Positions 1 through 7,514 of a stretch of 24,246 nucleotides of DNA are shown in pieces. The notes beneath the pieces are model-generated. The model saw nothing but the letters and a program-made list of their open reading frames with translations, was not told the DNA's origin and did not search any database. Location of the stretch: contig JBFXEX010000090.1 of NCBI GenBank assembly GCA_050179645.1, forward strand, positions 1 through 24,246, given 5' to 3'. The stretch's first letter is position 1. Each line of letters starts with the position of its first letter. Source of the DNA: VAZQ01 sp050179645. Its GTDB lineage: Bacteria; Pseudomonadota; Alphaproteobacteria; Rhizobiales; Xanthobacteraceae. Made by a program: the position numbers and the translations under genes.

Positions 1-2
1 AG

Positions 3-167
3 CCGTCCGAAAAGAAGGCGCGCGAGAAGGCGGAGGCGATCCGCCGGGCGCGCAAACTGGCCCGCAAGCGCATGCAGCGCGAGGGTCTGCTGCCGATGAA
101 GCCGAAGGTCGTCCCCGGCGCCGCCGGTCCGGGCCGCGGCCCACGTCCGCCCCGCCCGGCGATGTGA
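3..167 (+). CDS. C-terminal tail of an unidentified basic protein (5' truncated)
   Basis: An open frame enters from the left edge and ends at TGA 165-167, giving 54 residues. The tail starts with a charged helix rich in Lys, Arg, Glu and Ala (KKAREKAEAIRRARKLARKR) and ends in a Gly/Pro/Arg-rich disordered segment (GPGRGPRPPRPAM). Basic low-complexity tails like this occur on RNA-binding proteins such as pseudouridine synthases and helicases, but nothing here identifies the family. The functional domain lies outside the window. Whether this frame is coding is judged only from its composition and from the absence of stops. Confidence 0.5.
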   Translation, partial: PSEKKAREKAEAIRRARKLARKRMQREGLLPMKPKVVPGAAGPGRGPRPPRPAM

Positions 168-320
168 CTCGGCTGGCATCGGGCCGGGGGCGGAACCCGG
201 CGTAGGAAGCAAGAATCCAGGCGGAAGAATGTGACGCGGGTCCCCTCGGGGATCCGCGCTTTGTTTTTGGGACACCCGGCGATAGGCTGCCGTTTTGGTG
301 CGTTGTCACGGGTTGCGTGG

Positions 321-1196
321 ATGAACTGTCGGCAGGGCAGGCCGAACCTCTGGCGCCATGGCGGGCTTCTCGGGCTGGCGGGGCTCGTGCTTGCGGGCTG
401 CGCCAACGCCGCGCTGACGCCGCCAGCCGCGTCCGACACCGAGGAGGCGTTTTTCGCCACCTCGCCGGCCAACATCGCGTCGCTGACCGATGTGGTGGTA
501 CGCAATCCCAACGACCCGCAGGCCTTCAACATTCGCGGCGCGGTGTTCGGCCAAGCGGGCCGCTATGCCGAGGCGCTCGCCGACTTCAACAAGGCGATCG
601 GCCTCGATCCGAACTATGCGCAGGCCTATGCCAACCGCGGCCTCGTTTACCGCCAGACCAACAAGCTCGACCGCGCGCTCGCCGATTACAACAAGGCGGT
701 CGCCATCGATGCCGGCTACGCGTCGGCCTATCTGGGACGCGGCCAGGTCCAGCGGCAAAAGGGTCAGGTGGTCCCGGCGCTGCAGGACTTCAACAAGGCG
801 ATCGCGCTGCGGCCCGACACCGCGCAGGCCTACTACAATCGCGGCCTGCTCTATCAGGGCCAGCGGCAGCATCCGTTCGCGATCGACGATTTCACCACGG
901 CGCTCGGCCTGTCGCCGCAGCAGCCCGAACTGTTGACGGCACGTGGCCTGAGCTACCTCGCGGTCAACGACCTCAAGTCTGCGGCTGCCGACCTCGACGA
1001 GGCGGTCCTGCTCGATCAACAGAGCCTGCACGGCTGGATGAGCCGCGCGCTCGCCTATGAGCGCTTGGGCGACCGCAACAAGGCCGCCGGCTCCTATGCG
1101 CACGCGATGAAGCTGCGGCCGGATTACGGGCCGGCAAGCGACGGCTTCTCGCGCGTCGGCGGCAAGACCGGCACCGCGTACAAGACCTTCGATTAA
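321..1196 (+). CDS. TPR-repeat lipoprotein (NlpI-like architecture)
   Basis: A predicted envelope lipoprotein of 291 aa. From ATG 321 the N-terminus is a lipoprotein signal peptide: Arg/His residues, a Leu/Gly/Ala core, and the lipobox LAGC with the lipidated Cys at residue 27. The frame stays open to GTG 231, but starting there would put 30 extra residues before the signal, so ATG 321 is preferred even though no strong Shine-Dalgarno is visible. The mature part carries about six consecutive 34-residue TPR units from roughly residue 64 to 268, with typical signatures (YAQAYANRGLVY, ALADYNKAVAID). TPR solenoids bind protein partners; by analogy with NlpI it could be an adaptor for envelope proteases or peptidoglycan hydrolases, but no client is indicated. 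The next gene is 146 bp away and probably separately transcribed. Confidence 0.85.
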   Translation: MNCRQGRPNLWRHGGLLGLAGLVLAGCANAALTPPAASDTEEAFFATSPANIASLTDVVVRNPNDPQAFNIRGAVFGQAGRYAEALADFNKAIGLDPNYAQAYANRGLVYRQTNKLDRALADYNKAVAIDAGYASAYLGRGQVQRQKGQVVPALQDFNKAIALRPDTAQAYYNRGLLYQGQRQHPFAIDDFTTALGLSPQQPELLTARGLSYLAVNDLKSAAADLDEAVLLDQQSLHGWMSRALAYERLGDRNKAAGSYAHAMKLRPDYGPASDGFSRVGGKTGTAYKTFD

Positions 1197-1342
1197 AGAG
1201 CGCTGACACGCTGCGGAGCAATCTCCGAATTCCGGCGGAGAGGCTGCCCCCGGTTGACCGCCTGTTCCACGCGGTCGGCGATTGCCGTATATGACGATGA
1301 TACATCCAATTTACGCAGTGATGATCCGGAGAGGTGTCGCGC

Positions 1343-2062
1343 ATGAATCAACCCGACTGCATGACCGTCAGGTTCCGCTGTCCGCCGGAACTTGAATCCA
1401 TCCTGCCGCGGCCGGTACCCGCGGTGCTCGGTTTGCCCGACTGGTTCAAGGCGCTCCCGCAGAAGGCGTTCAACCCGGTTCTCCAGGACGACCAACTGAC
1501 GGTGAAGAAGTGTCCGCCGTTCATCGACGCGATGACGTCCGGTTTCCTTCTGCCGCTCGTCGCCGACCTCAGGGTCGAGAACGGCGAGTTCTCCTGGGAC
1601 CGCGACGTGCCGGCGGGCGAACTGAATTGCTATGGCCGCTCGCCGATCGATTTCCACGACGGCACGCAGGTCGCCGGGACGCCGCTGTTCGATGACGACC
1701 GCTTCATCATCAAATTCAACAACTACTGGACCGTCGAGCTGCCGCCCGGCTACTCGCTGCTGGTAATGCATCCAATCAACCGCCACGATCTGCCGTTCAT
1801 GACGCTCACCGGCCTGGTGGACGCCGACCGTTACGTCGACAACTTCATTCATTTCCCGGCGCGCTGGCGCGATCCCGACTTCAACGGCATCCTGCCGGCC
1901 GGCACGCCGGTGGCACAATGCCTGCCGCTCAAGCGTGATCGCTGGACCGCGCAGTTCGGCACCATCACCGGCGAAGCCGCGACGCGGCTGCGGGAAACGA
2001 CCGACGCGATCAAGAGCGACTACGACGTCTATCGGCGCAGATTCCGTGTCGCCAAACACTGA
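1343..2062 (+). CDS. Conserved hypothetical protein, 239 aa, of a family also met in phages
   Basis: A compact soluble protein with no signal peptide or membrane segment. ATG 1343 is chosen because GGAGAGG lies about eight bases upstream; a GTG at 1334 would overlap that ribosome binding site. Segments that look like conserved blocks are RFRCPPELE near the start, KKCPPFIDAMTSGFLLPL, NNYWTVELPPGYSLLVMHP, a Val-Asp-Ala-Asp segment, and AGTPVAQCLPLKRDRW near the C-terminus. I recall similar blocks in uncharacterised proteins of tailed marine phages and assorted bacteria, with a beta-rich, cupin-like pattern, but I cannot name the family with confidence and assign no function. Neighbours (a TPR lipoprotein and a solute receptor) do not help. 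The reading frame looks intact and genuine. Confidence 0.75.
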   Translation: MNQPDCMTVRFRCPPELESILPRPVPAVLGLPDWFKALPQKAFNPVLQDDQLTVKKCPPFIDAMTSGFLLPLVADLRVENGEFSWDRDVPAGELNCYGRSPIDFHDGTQVAGTPLFDDDRFIIKFNNYWTVELPPGYSLLVMHPINRHDLPFMTLTGLVDADRYVDNFIHFPARWRDPDFNGILPAGTPVAQCLPLKRDRWTAQFGTITGEAATRLRETTDAIKSDYDVYRRRFRVAKH

Positions 2063-2202
2063 ATGTGCGAGCAGAGCTGCGCGCTCGATGCATCGCTCGT
2101 GCGACGACTTGTCAACGATCGCGTTTGCTGCGGCGTTGCCACAACCTGGAAAAATCCCCACACTGACGGTGCCGGGTTGGCTCGATCTTTGATGAGTGTG
2201 AA

Positions 2203-3201
2203 ATGGACAACCAGACTTGGCGCGCGATGCGCCGCTCGACCTTCGCCGCCATCGTCAGCGCGCTGAGTTGCGTTGTGCTGCTGTCGGCGTCCGCCGGCGC
2301 AGCCTATCCGGAAAAGGTCATCCGCATCATCGTGCCGGTCGCGCCTGGCGGCCTGGCCGACGCGACGGCCCGCGCTGCGGCCGCGCGCTTCCAGAAGGCC
2401 TTCGGCCAGCAGGTGGTGATCGAGAACCGCGCCGGCGGCAATTTCCAGATCGGCACCGCAGCGGCGATCGCATCGCCGCCCGACGGTTACACCTTGCTGT
2501 TGGGCCTCGACGGACCGATCGCCATCAATCCCAGCCTCTACCCCAAGCTGCCGTACAATCCGTTCAAGGACCTCGTGCCGATTTCAGGCATCGCCAGGGC
2601 CGATCAGGTCGTGATCGCGCATCCCTCGGTGCCGGCGAAGGATTTCGCCGAACTGCTGGCGCTGGCGAAGACGAAACCCGGCGAGATCACTTTTGGAGCC
2701 TTCGGGATCGGCTCCACGTCGCATCTCTACATGGAGATGCTGCAGAGCATGGCTGGCGTGAAGTTCCAGGCCGTGCAGTACAAGGGCGCCACGCCGATGA
2801 TCACAGACGTGGTTGCCGGCCACGTCAACGTGACGTCCGTCAGTCTCGGCCAGTCGATGCCGCTGCACAACGACGGCAAGATCAAGATTCTTGGCGTCGC
2901 CACCAAGGAGCGCATTCCAGCGCTGCCCAACATCCCGACCGTTGCTGAAAGCGTGCCGGGCTTCGAGGCGAAGGCCTGGTTCGGCTTATTCGCGCCGGCC
3001 GGCACGCCGCCCGACATCGTCGAAAAGCTGAGCGCAGAGCTGCAAGCGTTGGCGAAAGACCCGGATTTCCGCGACAAGGTGCTCGGTCGCTACCGCATGA
3101 CGCCGATCGCAAGCTCGCCGGCCGAATTCAAGGCCTTTGTCGAGAACGAAGCCGCGATGTGGAAGAAGATCATCGAGGAGCGCAAGCTCCAGATCGATTG
3201 A
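2203..3201 (+). CDS. Tripartite tricarboxylate transporter (TctC/Bug family) substrate-binding protein
   Basis: A periplasmic solute receptor of 332 aa, the usual size for Bug proteins. A signal peptide (MRRSTFAAIVSALSC, hydrophobic core, SAGAA cleavage region) begins at Met9 (ATG 2227), so the start is either ATG 2203 or ATG 2227. The mature protein opens with the family signature YPEKVIRIIVPVAPGG followed by Asp in LADATAR, then ENRAGGN and the DGYTLLLG strand, all typical of the first lobe that wraps small carboxylates. The C-terminal lobe has the usual WFGLFAPAGTP segment. Bug receptors work with TctA/TctB membrane proteins or act as sensors; neither partner is in this window, so this is an orphan receptor and its ligand cannot be inferred. 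Confidence 0.93.
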   Translation: MDNQTWRAMRRSTFAAIVSALSCVVLLSASAGAAYPEKVIRIIVPVAPGGLADATARAAAARFQKAFGQQVVIENRAGGNFQIGTAAAIASPPDGYTLLLGLDGPIAINPSLYPKLPYNPFKDLVPISGIARADQVVIAHPSVPAKDFAELLALAKTKPGEITFGAFGIGSTSHLYMEMLQSMAGVKFQAVQYKGATPMITDVVAGHVNVTSVSLGQSMPLHNDGKIKILGVATKERIPALPNIPTVAESVPGFEAKAWFGLFAPAGTPPDIVEKLSAELQALAKDPDFRDKVLGRYRMTPIASSPAEFKAFVENEAAMWKKIIEERKLQID

Positions 3202-3297
3202 CGTGTCCGGCGTGTGATCGCTCCATTGAGCACGCTGCGGCAGGGAAATGCGAAGTTTCTGCCCTGCCAGGAGGCAAACCGCGCATCCTGACGTCTG

Positions 3298-4149
3298 CTA
3301 GAAGCGGGCGGCGGGCCGCAGCAGGCCCGCGGCCGCGCTGGGCTTGAGCCAGAAACGTCCGCGTCCTGACGCCACCAATATTTTCAGCGCCGCCGGGTAG
3401 GCCTGCGGCATGAGCTGGATGGCGATGCGAAGCGCCGTCAAGCCTTCATCCCAGCGCCTCAATTCCAACAGGCAGGTACCGAGGCTGAGCCGCGTCTGGA
3501 CATCGGTCGGGTCCTGCGCCGCGGCTTGTTGCAGGCGCTGAGCGGCGCGGGCGAAGTCGCCCTCCAGCATCAGCGCTGCCCCCATGCCGTAGAGCGCGCG
3601 CGGATCGCTCGGCGCGTTGACCAGCGTGCGGGCGAACAGAAGCTTGGCGTCGTTGCGCTCGGCGCGCGCCAGATAGATGCCGCCGAGCAGCACGGCCATC
3701 TCTACCGAATTCGGCGCGACCGCCAGGCCACGCTTGAGCACCGCTTCGGCCTCGGACTGCCGCTTCAGCGACAGCAGCAGTCCGCCGAGTTCCGCGAATG
3801 GGTGCTCGAACGGCGGCTGCCGGTCGATCGCGCTTTGCAGACAGGTCACCGCGTCGGCCGTTCGCCCGCTCTGTTCCAATGCGATGCCGAGGTTGGTCTC
3901 GATGACGGGGTTCGGGCCGTGGCGCAACGCCGCCTCGAGCGGCTCGATCGCGTCGCGCGGGCGCTGTTGCGCCAGGAGGGCCCGGCCGAGCGCCTGCAGC
4001 GCGTTCGGCGACCGCGGCGTCTTGGCCAGCACGTCCCGCAATACGCGTTCCGCGTCGACTGGCCGGCCGCTCTGGATCGCCGTGTTGGCCCAGTTGACGG
4101 CCTCGTCGACGGCGGAGGCCGCCTTCGCGCTCTTTACCGGCTTTTTCAT
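3298..4149 (-). CDS. Tetratricopeptide repeat protein
   Basis: A 283-aa protein without a signal peptide, probably cytoplasmic. After a short Lys/Ala-rich leader (MKKPVKSAKAAS) it is built of about seven TPR-like helical hairpins from residue 14 to about 255, for example ALGRALLAQQRPRDAIEPLE and GMGAALMLEGDFARAAQRLQ. The C-terminal 25 residues fall outside the repeat. It follows the alpha/beta hydrolase gene on the same strand after 47 bp, so the two are probably co-transcribed. No catalytic domain such as the sulfotransferase or glycosyltransferase often fused to this kind of TPR is present. The role is probably as a protein-interaction scaffold; the partner is unknown. Confidence 0.85.
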   Translation of the reverse strand: MKKPVKSAKAASAVDEAVNWANTAIQSGRPVDAERVLRDVLAKTPRSPNALQALGRALLAQQRPRDAIEPLEAALRHGPNPVIETNLGIALEQSGRTADAVTCLQSAIDRQPPFEHPFAELGGLLLSLKRQSEAEAVLKRGLAVAPNSVEMAVLLGGIYLARAERNDAKLLFARTLVNAPSDPRALYGMGAALMLEGDFARAAQRLQQAAAQDPTDVQTRLSLGTCLLELRRWDEGLTALRIAIQLMPQAYPAALKILVASGRGRFWLKPSAAAGLLRPAARF

Positions 4150-4196
4150 TTTTGCTCCGCGGTATCTGCGAGTTTCCGGTGCGCGCGAAGCGGTCG

Positions 4197-5000
4197 TCAG
4201 CGCTGCGTCACCTTGCCGTTGACGAACTCCAGCGCCACCTCGTTGGCGCCATGGGCGCTGAGGTCGAGGTGGCCGGCGCCCGGGAAGCGCACGAATTTCT
4301 TTGGCGCCTGGATCAGTTCGTACAGCCGCTCGCCGAGCGAGATCGGTACGACGCGGTCGCGGTCGCCGTGCATCACCAGCGCGGGCGCCGTCACCTTGGC
4401 GATCCGCAGGTCGGAGCGGAACTGATCCTTCATCAGGAGCCGCACCGGCACGAACCAGTAGCGGGCGGCGGCGATGTCGGCGGTCGAGGTGAACGGCGAC
4501 TGCAGGATCATGCGGCCGACCGGCTTGTCGGCGGCAACTGCGACGGCGACGCCGGTCCCGAGCGATTCACCCCAGAGCACGATGCGCGCCGGGGAATAGC
4601 GGGCGGCGGCGTAGTCATAGGCGGCATGCGCATCGGCAATCAAACCGTCTTCGGTCGGATGACCGGACGAGCCGCCGTAGCCGCGATAGCTCAGCGCCAC
4701 CAGCCCGCTGCCGTCGGCGGTGAGCGCATGGAAGCGCTCGAGGCGATGGCGCAGCGCGCCGCCATTGCCGTGAAAATAGAGATGGACCGGTTTGCCGTCC
4801 TGCGGCGGCACATGCCAGGCGATGACCTGCTCGCCGTCCGGCGTGACGAGCGTCACTTCCTCGGCGCGCGGCAGGCCCGCGGCCGCCGGCGAGGTGCGGA
4901 CGTTCTCGGGAAAGTACTGCAGCGAGCGCTGCGTCACGTAGAGCAGCGTGACGACACCGCCATACCCGACGAGCGCGAAGATCAGGAGCCACTTCCACAT
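4197..5000 (-). CDS. Membrane-anchored alpha/beta hydrolase (ABHD13/BEM46-like)
   Basis: A serine hydrolase of 267 aa. Residues 1-22 form one hydrophobic N-terminal segment (signal anchor), followed by the QRSLQYFPE motif seen at this position in the BEM46/ABHD13 group. The oxyanion strand is YFHGNGG (residues 75-81), the nucleophile elbow is GESLG with Ser146, the acid is Asp215 in HGDRDRVVP, and the base is His244 in GAGHLDL, so the triad is complete. Family members are esterases, thioesterases or depalmitoylases; the substrate cannot be told. It heads a probable two-gene unit with the TPR protein downstream. The DNA immediately upstream is the remains of a TetR gene, so a former regulator may have been lost. 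Confidence 0.9.
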   Translation of the reverse strand: MWKWLLIFALVGYGGVVTLLYVTQRSLQYFPENVRTSPAAAGLPRAEEVTLVTPDGEQVIAWHVPPQDGKPVHLYFHGNGGALRHRLERFHALTADGSGLVALSYRGYGGSSGHPTEDGLIADAHAAYDYAAARYSPARIVLWGESLGTGVAVAVAADKPVGRMILQSPFTSTADIAAARYWFVPVRLLMKDQFRSDLRIAKVTAPALVMHGDRDRVVPISLGERLYELIQAPKKFVRFPGAGHLDLSAHGANEVALEFVNGKVTQR

Positions 5001-5118
5001 GGCCGATGTGCTACCACGGGCACGGCGACGGAGGATAGGTCTTGCGGATTCGCGAGATCGGTGGCAGCGGCGCCGAAGACCGGCCGGAGGAGAGGAGTTC
5101 GCGCGCCCGCCCGGCGCA

Positions 5119-5316
5119 TGCGAGGAGAAATTCGCGCGCTATCGTCCGGCCCGGCCGGCGACGCCGGCCGAACTCGCCGCCATGATCATGTCGCTGATCG
5201 AGGGCGGCTTCATTTTGTCGCGCAGCTACAACGACACGGCGCTGGTGGCGCGGCAATCGAATCAGTTCCGGCAGTATCTCGAATTGCTGTTCGCCGACCG
5301 CAAACCCGCGGAGTAG
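5119..5316 (+). pseudogene. TetR/AcrR regulator remnant, C-terminal part only
   Basis: The last roughly 65 codons of this frame read like the C-terminal ligand/dimer domain of TetR-family regulators: CEEKFARYRP, then ATPAELAAMIMSLIEGGFIL, SRSYNDTALVARQ and FRQYLELLF before TAG 5314-5316. No DNA-binding helix-turn-helix is encoded upstream in any frame: the preceding bases (5001-5118) give Arg-rich noise and then run into the hydrolase gene start on the other strand. The residues left would be about one third of a normal 190-200 aa TetR protein. The 5' part appears to have been deleted. The match to TetR is from recognition of the helix pattern, not a search. An unusual small protein cannot be wholly excluded, but there is no good start codon or ribosome binding site. 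Confidence 0.65.
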
Positions 5317-5334
5317 GGCAGGGCAGGTGACCGC

Positions 5335-6732
5335 TCACATCGCCTTGACGATGCTCTCGGTCATCTTCTTGGCGTCGCCGAGCAGCATCATGGTGTTGTC
5401 ACGGTAGAACAGCGGATTGTCGATGCCCGCATAGCCGGACGCCAGCGATCGCTTGATGAACATCACGGTGCCGGCCTTCCACACCTGCAGTACCGGCATG
5501 CCGTAGATCGGCGAGGTCTTGTCGTCCTCGGCCGCCGGGTTGGTGACGTCGTTGGCGCCGATCACGAAGGCGATGTCGGCCTGGGCGAATTCCGAGTTGA
5601 TGTCTTCGAGTTCGAACACCTCGTCGTAGGGCACGTTGGCCTCGGCCAGCAGCACGTTCATATGCCCCGGCATGCGGCCGGCGACCGGATGGATGGCGTA
5701 TTTCACTTCGACGCCTTCCTTCTTGAGATGGTCGGTCATTTCCCGCAGCGCATGTTGGGCTTGCGCCACCGCCATGCCGTAGCCCGGCACGATGATCACT
5801 TTGGACGCGTTCTTCATGATGTAGGCGGCATCCTCGGCCGAGCCGAGCTTCACCGGCCGCTGCTCGGCGCCGCCTCCGGCCGGTCCGGCGACCTCGCCGC
5901 CGAAGCCGCCGAGAATGACCGAGATGAAGCTGCGGTTCATGCCGGCGCACATGATGTAGGACAGGATCGCGCCCGAGGAGCCGACCAGCGCGCCGGTGAT
6001 GATCAGCGCCGAATTCCCCAGCGTGAAGCCGATGCCGGCGGCCGCCCAGCCCGAATACGAGTTGAGCATCGAGATGACCACCGGCATGTCGGCGCCGCCG
6101 ATCGGGATGATGATCAGCACGCCCAATGCAAAAGCGATCAGTGCGACCAGCCAGAAATCGAGCTGGCTCTGCGACACCACCAGCCCGTAGATGAAGAAGA
6201 CGAGCGCCAGCGCCAGCACGATGTTGATGACGTGGCGGAGCGGCAGCAGGATCGGTGCGCCGCTCATCCGGCCGGAGAGCTTCAGGAACGCGATGATGGA
6301 GCCGGTGAAGGTGATGGCGCCGATGGCGACGCCGAGCGCCATCTCGACCAGGCTCGATTTGTGGATGGCACCGCGGGTGCCGATGTCGAAGGCGGCGGGT
6401 GCGTAGAACGCGCCGGCCGCCACCAGCACCGCCGCCATGCCGACCAGCGAGTGGAAGGCGGCGACCAGTTCGGGCATCGACGTCATCGGCACGCGCCGGG
6501 CGATCACCGCGCCGATCGTGCCGCCGATCGCCAAGCCGAGGATCACCAGCACCCAGGCGCCAATGCCGGCCGGCGGATGCGCGCCGAGCGTCGTGAAGAT
6601 GGCGATCGCCATGCCGAGAATGCCGAACAGGTTGCCCCGCCGGCTGGTCTCTGGATGCGACAGGCCGCGCAGCGCCAGAATGAACAGCACGCCGGACAGC
6701 AGGTAGAGCAGCGCCGCGAGGTTGGCGTTCAT
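5335..6732 (-). CDS. pntB: NAD(P) transhydrogenase subunit beta
   Basis: Proton-translocating transhydrogenase beta chain, 465 aa, full length. It reduces NADP+ with NADH using inward proton flow and so supplies NADPH. Residues 1 to about 260 form the membrane domain with roughly eight to nine helices (e.g. NLAALLYLLSGVLFILAL; MLNSYSGWAAAGIGFTLGN). The C-terminal NADP(H)-binding domain shows GYGMAVAQAQH, HPVAGRMPGHMNVLLAEANV, GANDVTNPAA and KRSLASGYAGIDNPLF, all characteristic. AGGAG sits ten bases before the ATG. It is the last gene of the cluster COX IV-pntAA-pntAB-pntB; the 136-bp gap to pntAB holds a palindromic repeat. It is convergent with the TetR remnant. Confidence 0.97.
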   Translation of the reverse strand: MNANLAALLYLLSGVLFILALRGLSHPETSRRGNLFGILGMAIAIFTTLGAHPPAGIGAWVLVILGLAIGGTIGAVIARRVPMTSMPELVAAFHSLVGMAAVLVAAGAFYAPAAFDIGTRGAIHKSSLVEMALGVAIGAITFTGSIIAFLKLSGRMSGAPILLPLRHVINIVLALALVFFIYGLVVSQSQLDFWLVALIAFALGVLIIIPIGGADMPVVISMLNSYSGWAAAGIGFTLGNSALIITGALVGSSGAILSYIMCAGMNRSFISVILGGFGGEVAGPAGGGAEQRPVKLGSAEDAAYIMKNASKVIIVPGYGMAVAQAQHALREMTDHLKKEGVEVKYAIHPVAGRMPGHMNVLLAEANVPYDEVFELEDINSEFAQADIAFVIGANDVTNPAAEDDKTSPIYGMPVLQVWKAGTVMFIKRSLASGYAGIDNPLFYRDNTMMLLGDAKKMTESIVKAM

Positions 6733-6757
6733 AGCGTGCGCACTCCTGTCGCAGCGT

Positions 6758-6838
6758 CGTCATGCGCGGGCTTGACCCGCGCATCCATCTCTTGTCGCAA
6801 GAAGGCCATGGATTGCCGGGTCAAGCCTGGCAATGACG
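6758..6838. repeat. Palindromic intergenic repeat, type A (two tandem hairpins)
   Basis: An 81-bp element with inverted ends CGTCAT (6758) and ATGACG (ending 6838). It is made of two hairpins. The first is GCGCGGG-cttga-CCCGCGC (6764-6770/6776-6782). The second is TTGCCGGG-tcaag-CCTGGCAA (6813-6820/6826-6833, with one G-T pair). The halves are also roughly complementary to each other (ATCCAT/ATGGAT). Repeats of this look are abundant between genes in Bradyrhizobium-like genomes (from general knowledge). It lies in the pntAB-pntB gap and would be transcribed in the operon mRNA. Confidence 0.85.
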
Positions 6839-6868
6839 CAAGGGGAAAGGTCGCGTGCATGGCCGCCT

Positions 6869-7294
6869 TCACTTCTTTTTCTTCTGGTACATCGCCAGCA
6901 TGCGCTGGGTGACCAGGAAGCCGCCGAAGATGTTGATCGAGGCGAAGATCAGCGCGACGAAGCCGAGTGCGCGCGCCCAGATCGGCCCGGCGTCGTTGCC
7001 GACCAGCGCGACGCCGACCGCGAGCAGCGCGCCGACCACGATCACCGAGGAGATCGCGTTGGTCACCGACATCAGCGGCGTGTGCAGCGCCGGCGTCACC
7101 GACCACACCACGTAGTAGCCAACGAAGATCGCCAGTACGAAGATTGCGAAGCGGAAAACGAACAGGTCGACCTCTGCCGGTGATGCCACAGGCGTGGCGC
7201 CGGTCGCGACCGCGACGATGTCGAGCGGCGCCGCGGGGGCAGCGTGAGCCTGGGCGACAAATGCCGCGATGATATCGGTAAGAACTGTCAGCAC
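6869..7294 (-). CDS. pntAB: NAD(P) transhydrogenase subunit alpha part 2 (membrane subunit)
   Basis: A 141-aa membrane subunit corresponding to the C-terminal membrane segment of E. coli PntA, encoded separately as is usual in alphaproteobacteria. An N-terminal Ala-rich stretch is followed by about three to four helices (FRFAIFVLAIFVGYYVVWSV; AISSVIVVGALLAVGVALVG; ALGFVALIFASINIFGGFLV). The signature HTPLMSVTNAISS and the ending GGFLVTQRMLAMYQKKKK are characteristic of this subunit. It assembles with PntB to form the proton channel and holds the soluble NAD-binding PntAA. It lies between pntAA (220-bp gap) and pntB (136-bp gap); both gaps are unusually wide for such an operon and each holds a repeat element. 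Confidence 0.95.
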   Translation of the reverse strand: MLTVLTDIIAAFVAQAHAAPAAPLDIVAVATGATPVASPAEVDLFVFRFAIFVLAIFVGYYVVWSVTPALHTPLMSVTNAISSVIVVGALLAVGVALVGNDAGPIWARALGFVALIFASINIFGGFLVTQRMLAMYQKKKK

Positions 7295-7355
7295 CGCTCT
7301 TCTCCTAGGACAGAGAATTCAGATCCCTGTTGTTACAACGACCAGTGCCACAACG

Positions 7356-7457
7356 TTCCCTCCCTCCTTGAGGGGGAGGGGCAGGGAGTGGGGTGGCGGC
7401 ACGCACCGAACTTGCAGCTACCCCCCTCCCCAACCCTCCCCTCAAGGGGGGAGGGAG
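7356..7457. repeat. GC-rich inverted repeat, type B (CCCTCCC...GGGAGGG)
   Basis: A 102-bp element bounded by pyrimidine/purine blocks. The left end contains CCCTCCCTCC-ttg-AGGGGGAGGG and the right end CCCCTCCCC...CCCTCCCCTCAAGGGGGGAGGG. Each end can fold on itself around TTGAG/CTCAA, and the two ends can pair with each other, with a non-repetitive centre (about 7392-7418). This matches a class of intergenic repeats common in Rhizobiales genomes, by recognition only. It fills most of the 220-bp gap between pntAA and pntAB. No coding sequence is credible here. Confidence 0.8.
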
Positions 7458-7514
7458 AAGACCGAGCGTGACGCAACAGATGTGCCAGGGGGCAGCACGT
7501 CACGTCGCGCCATG

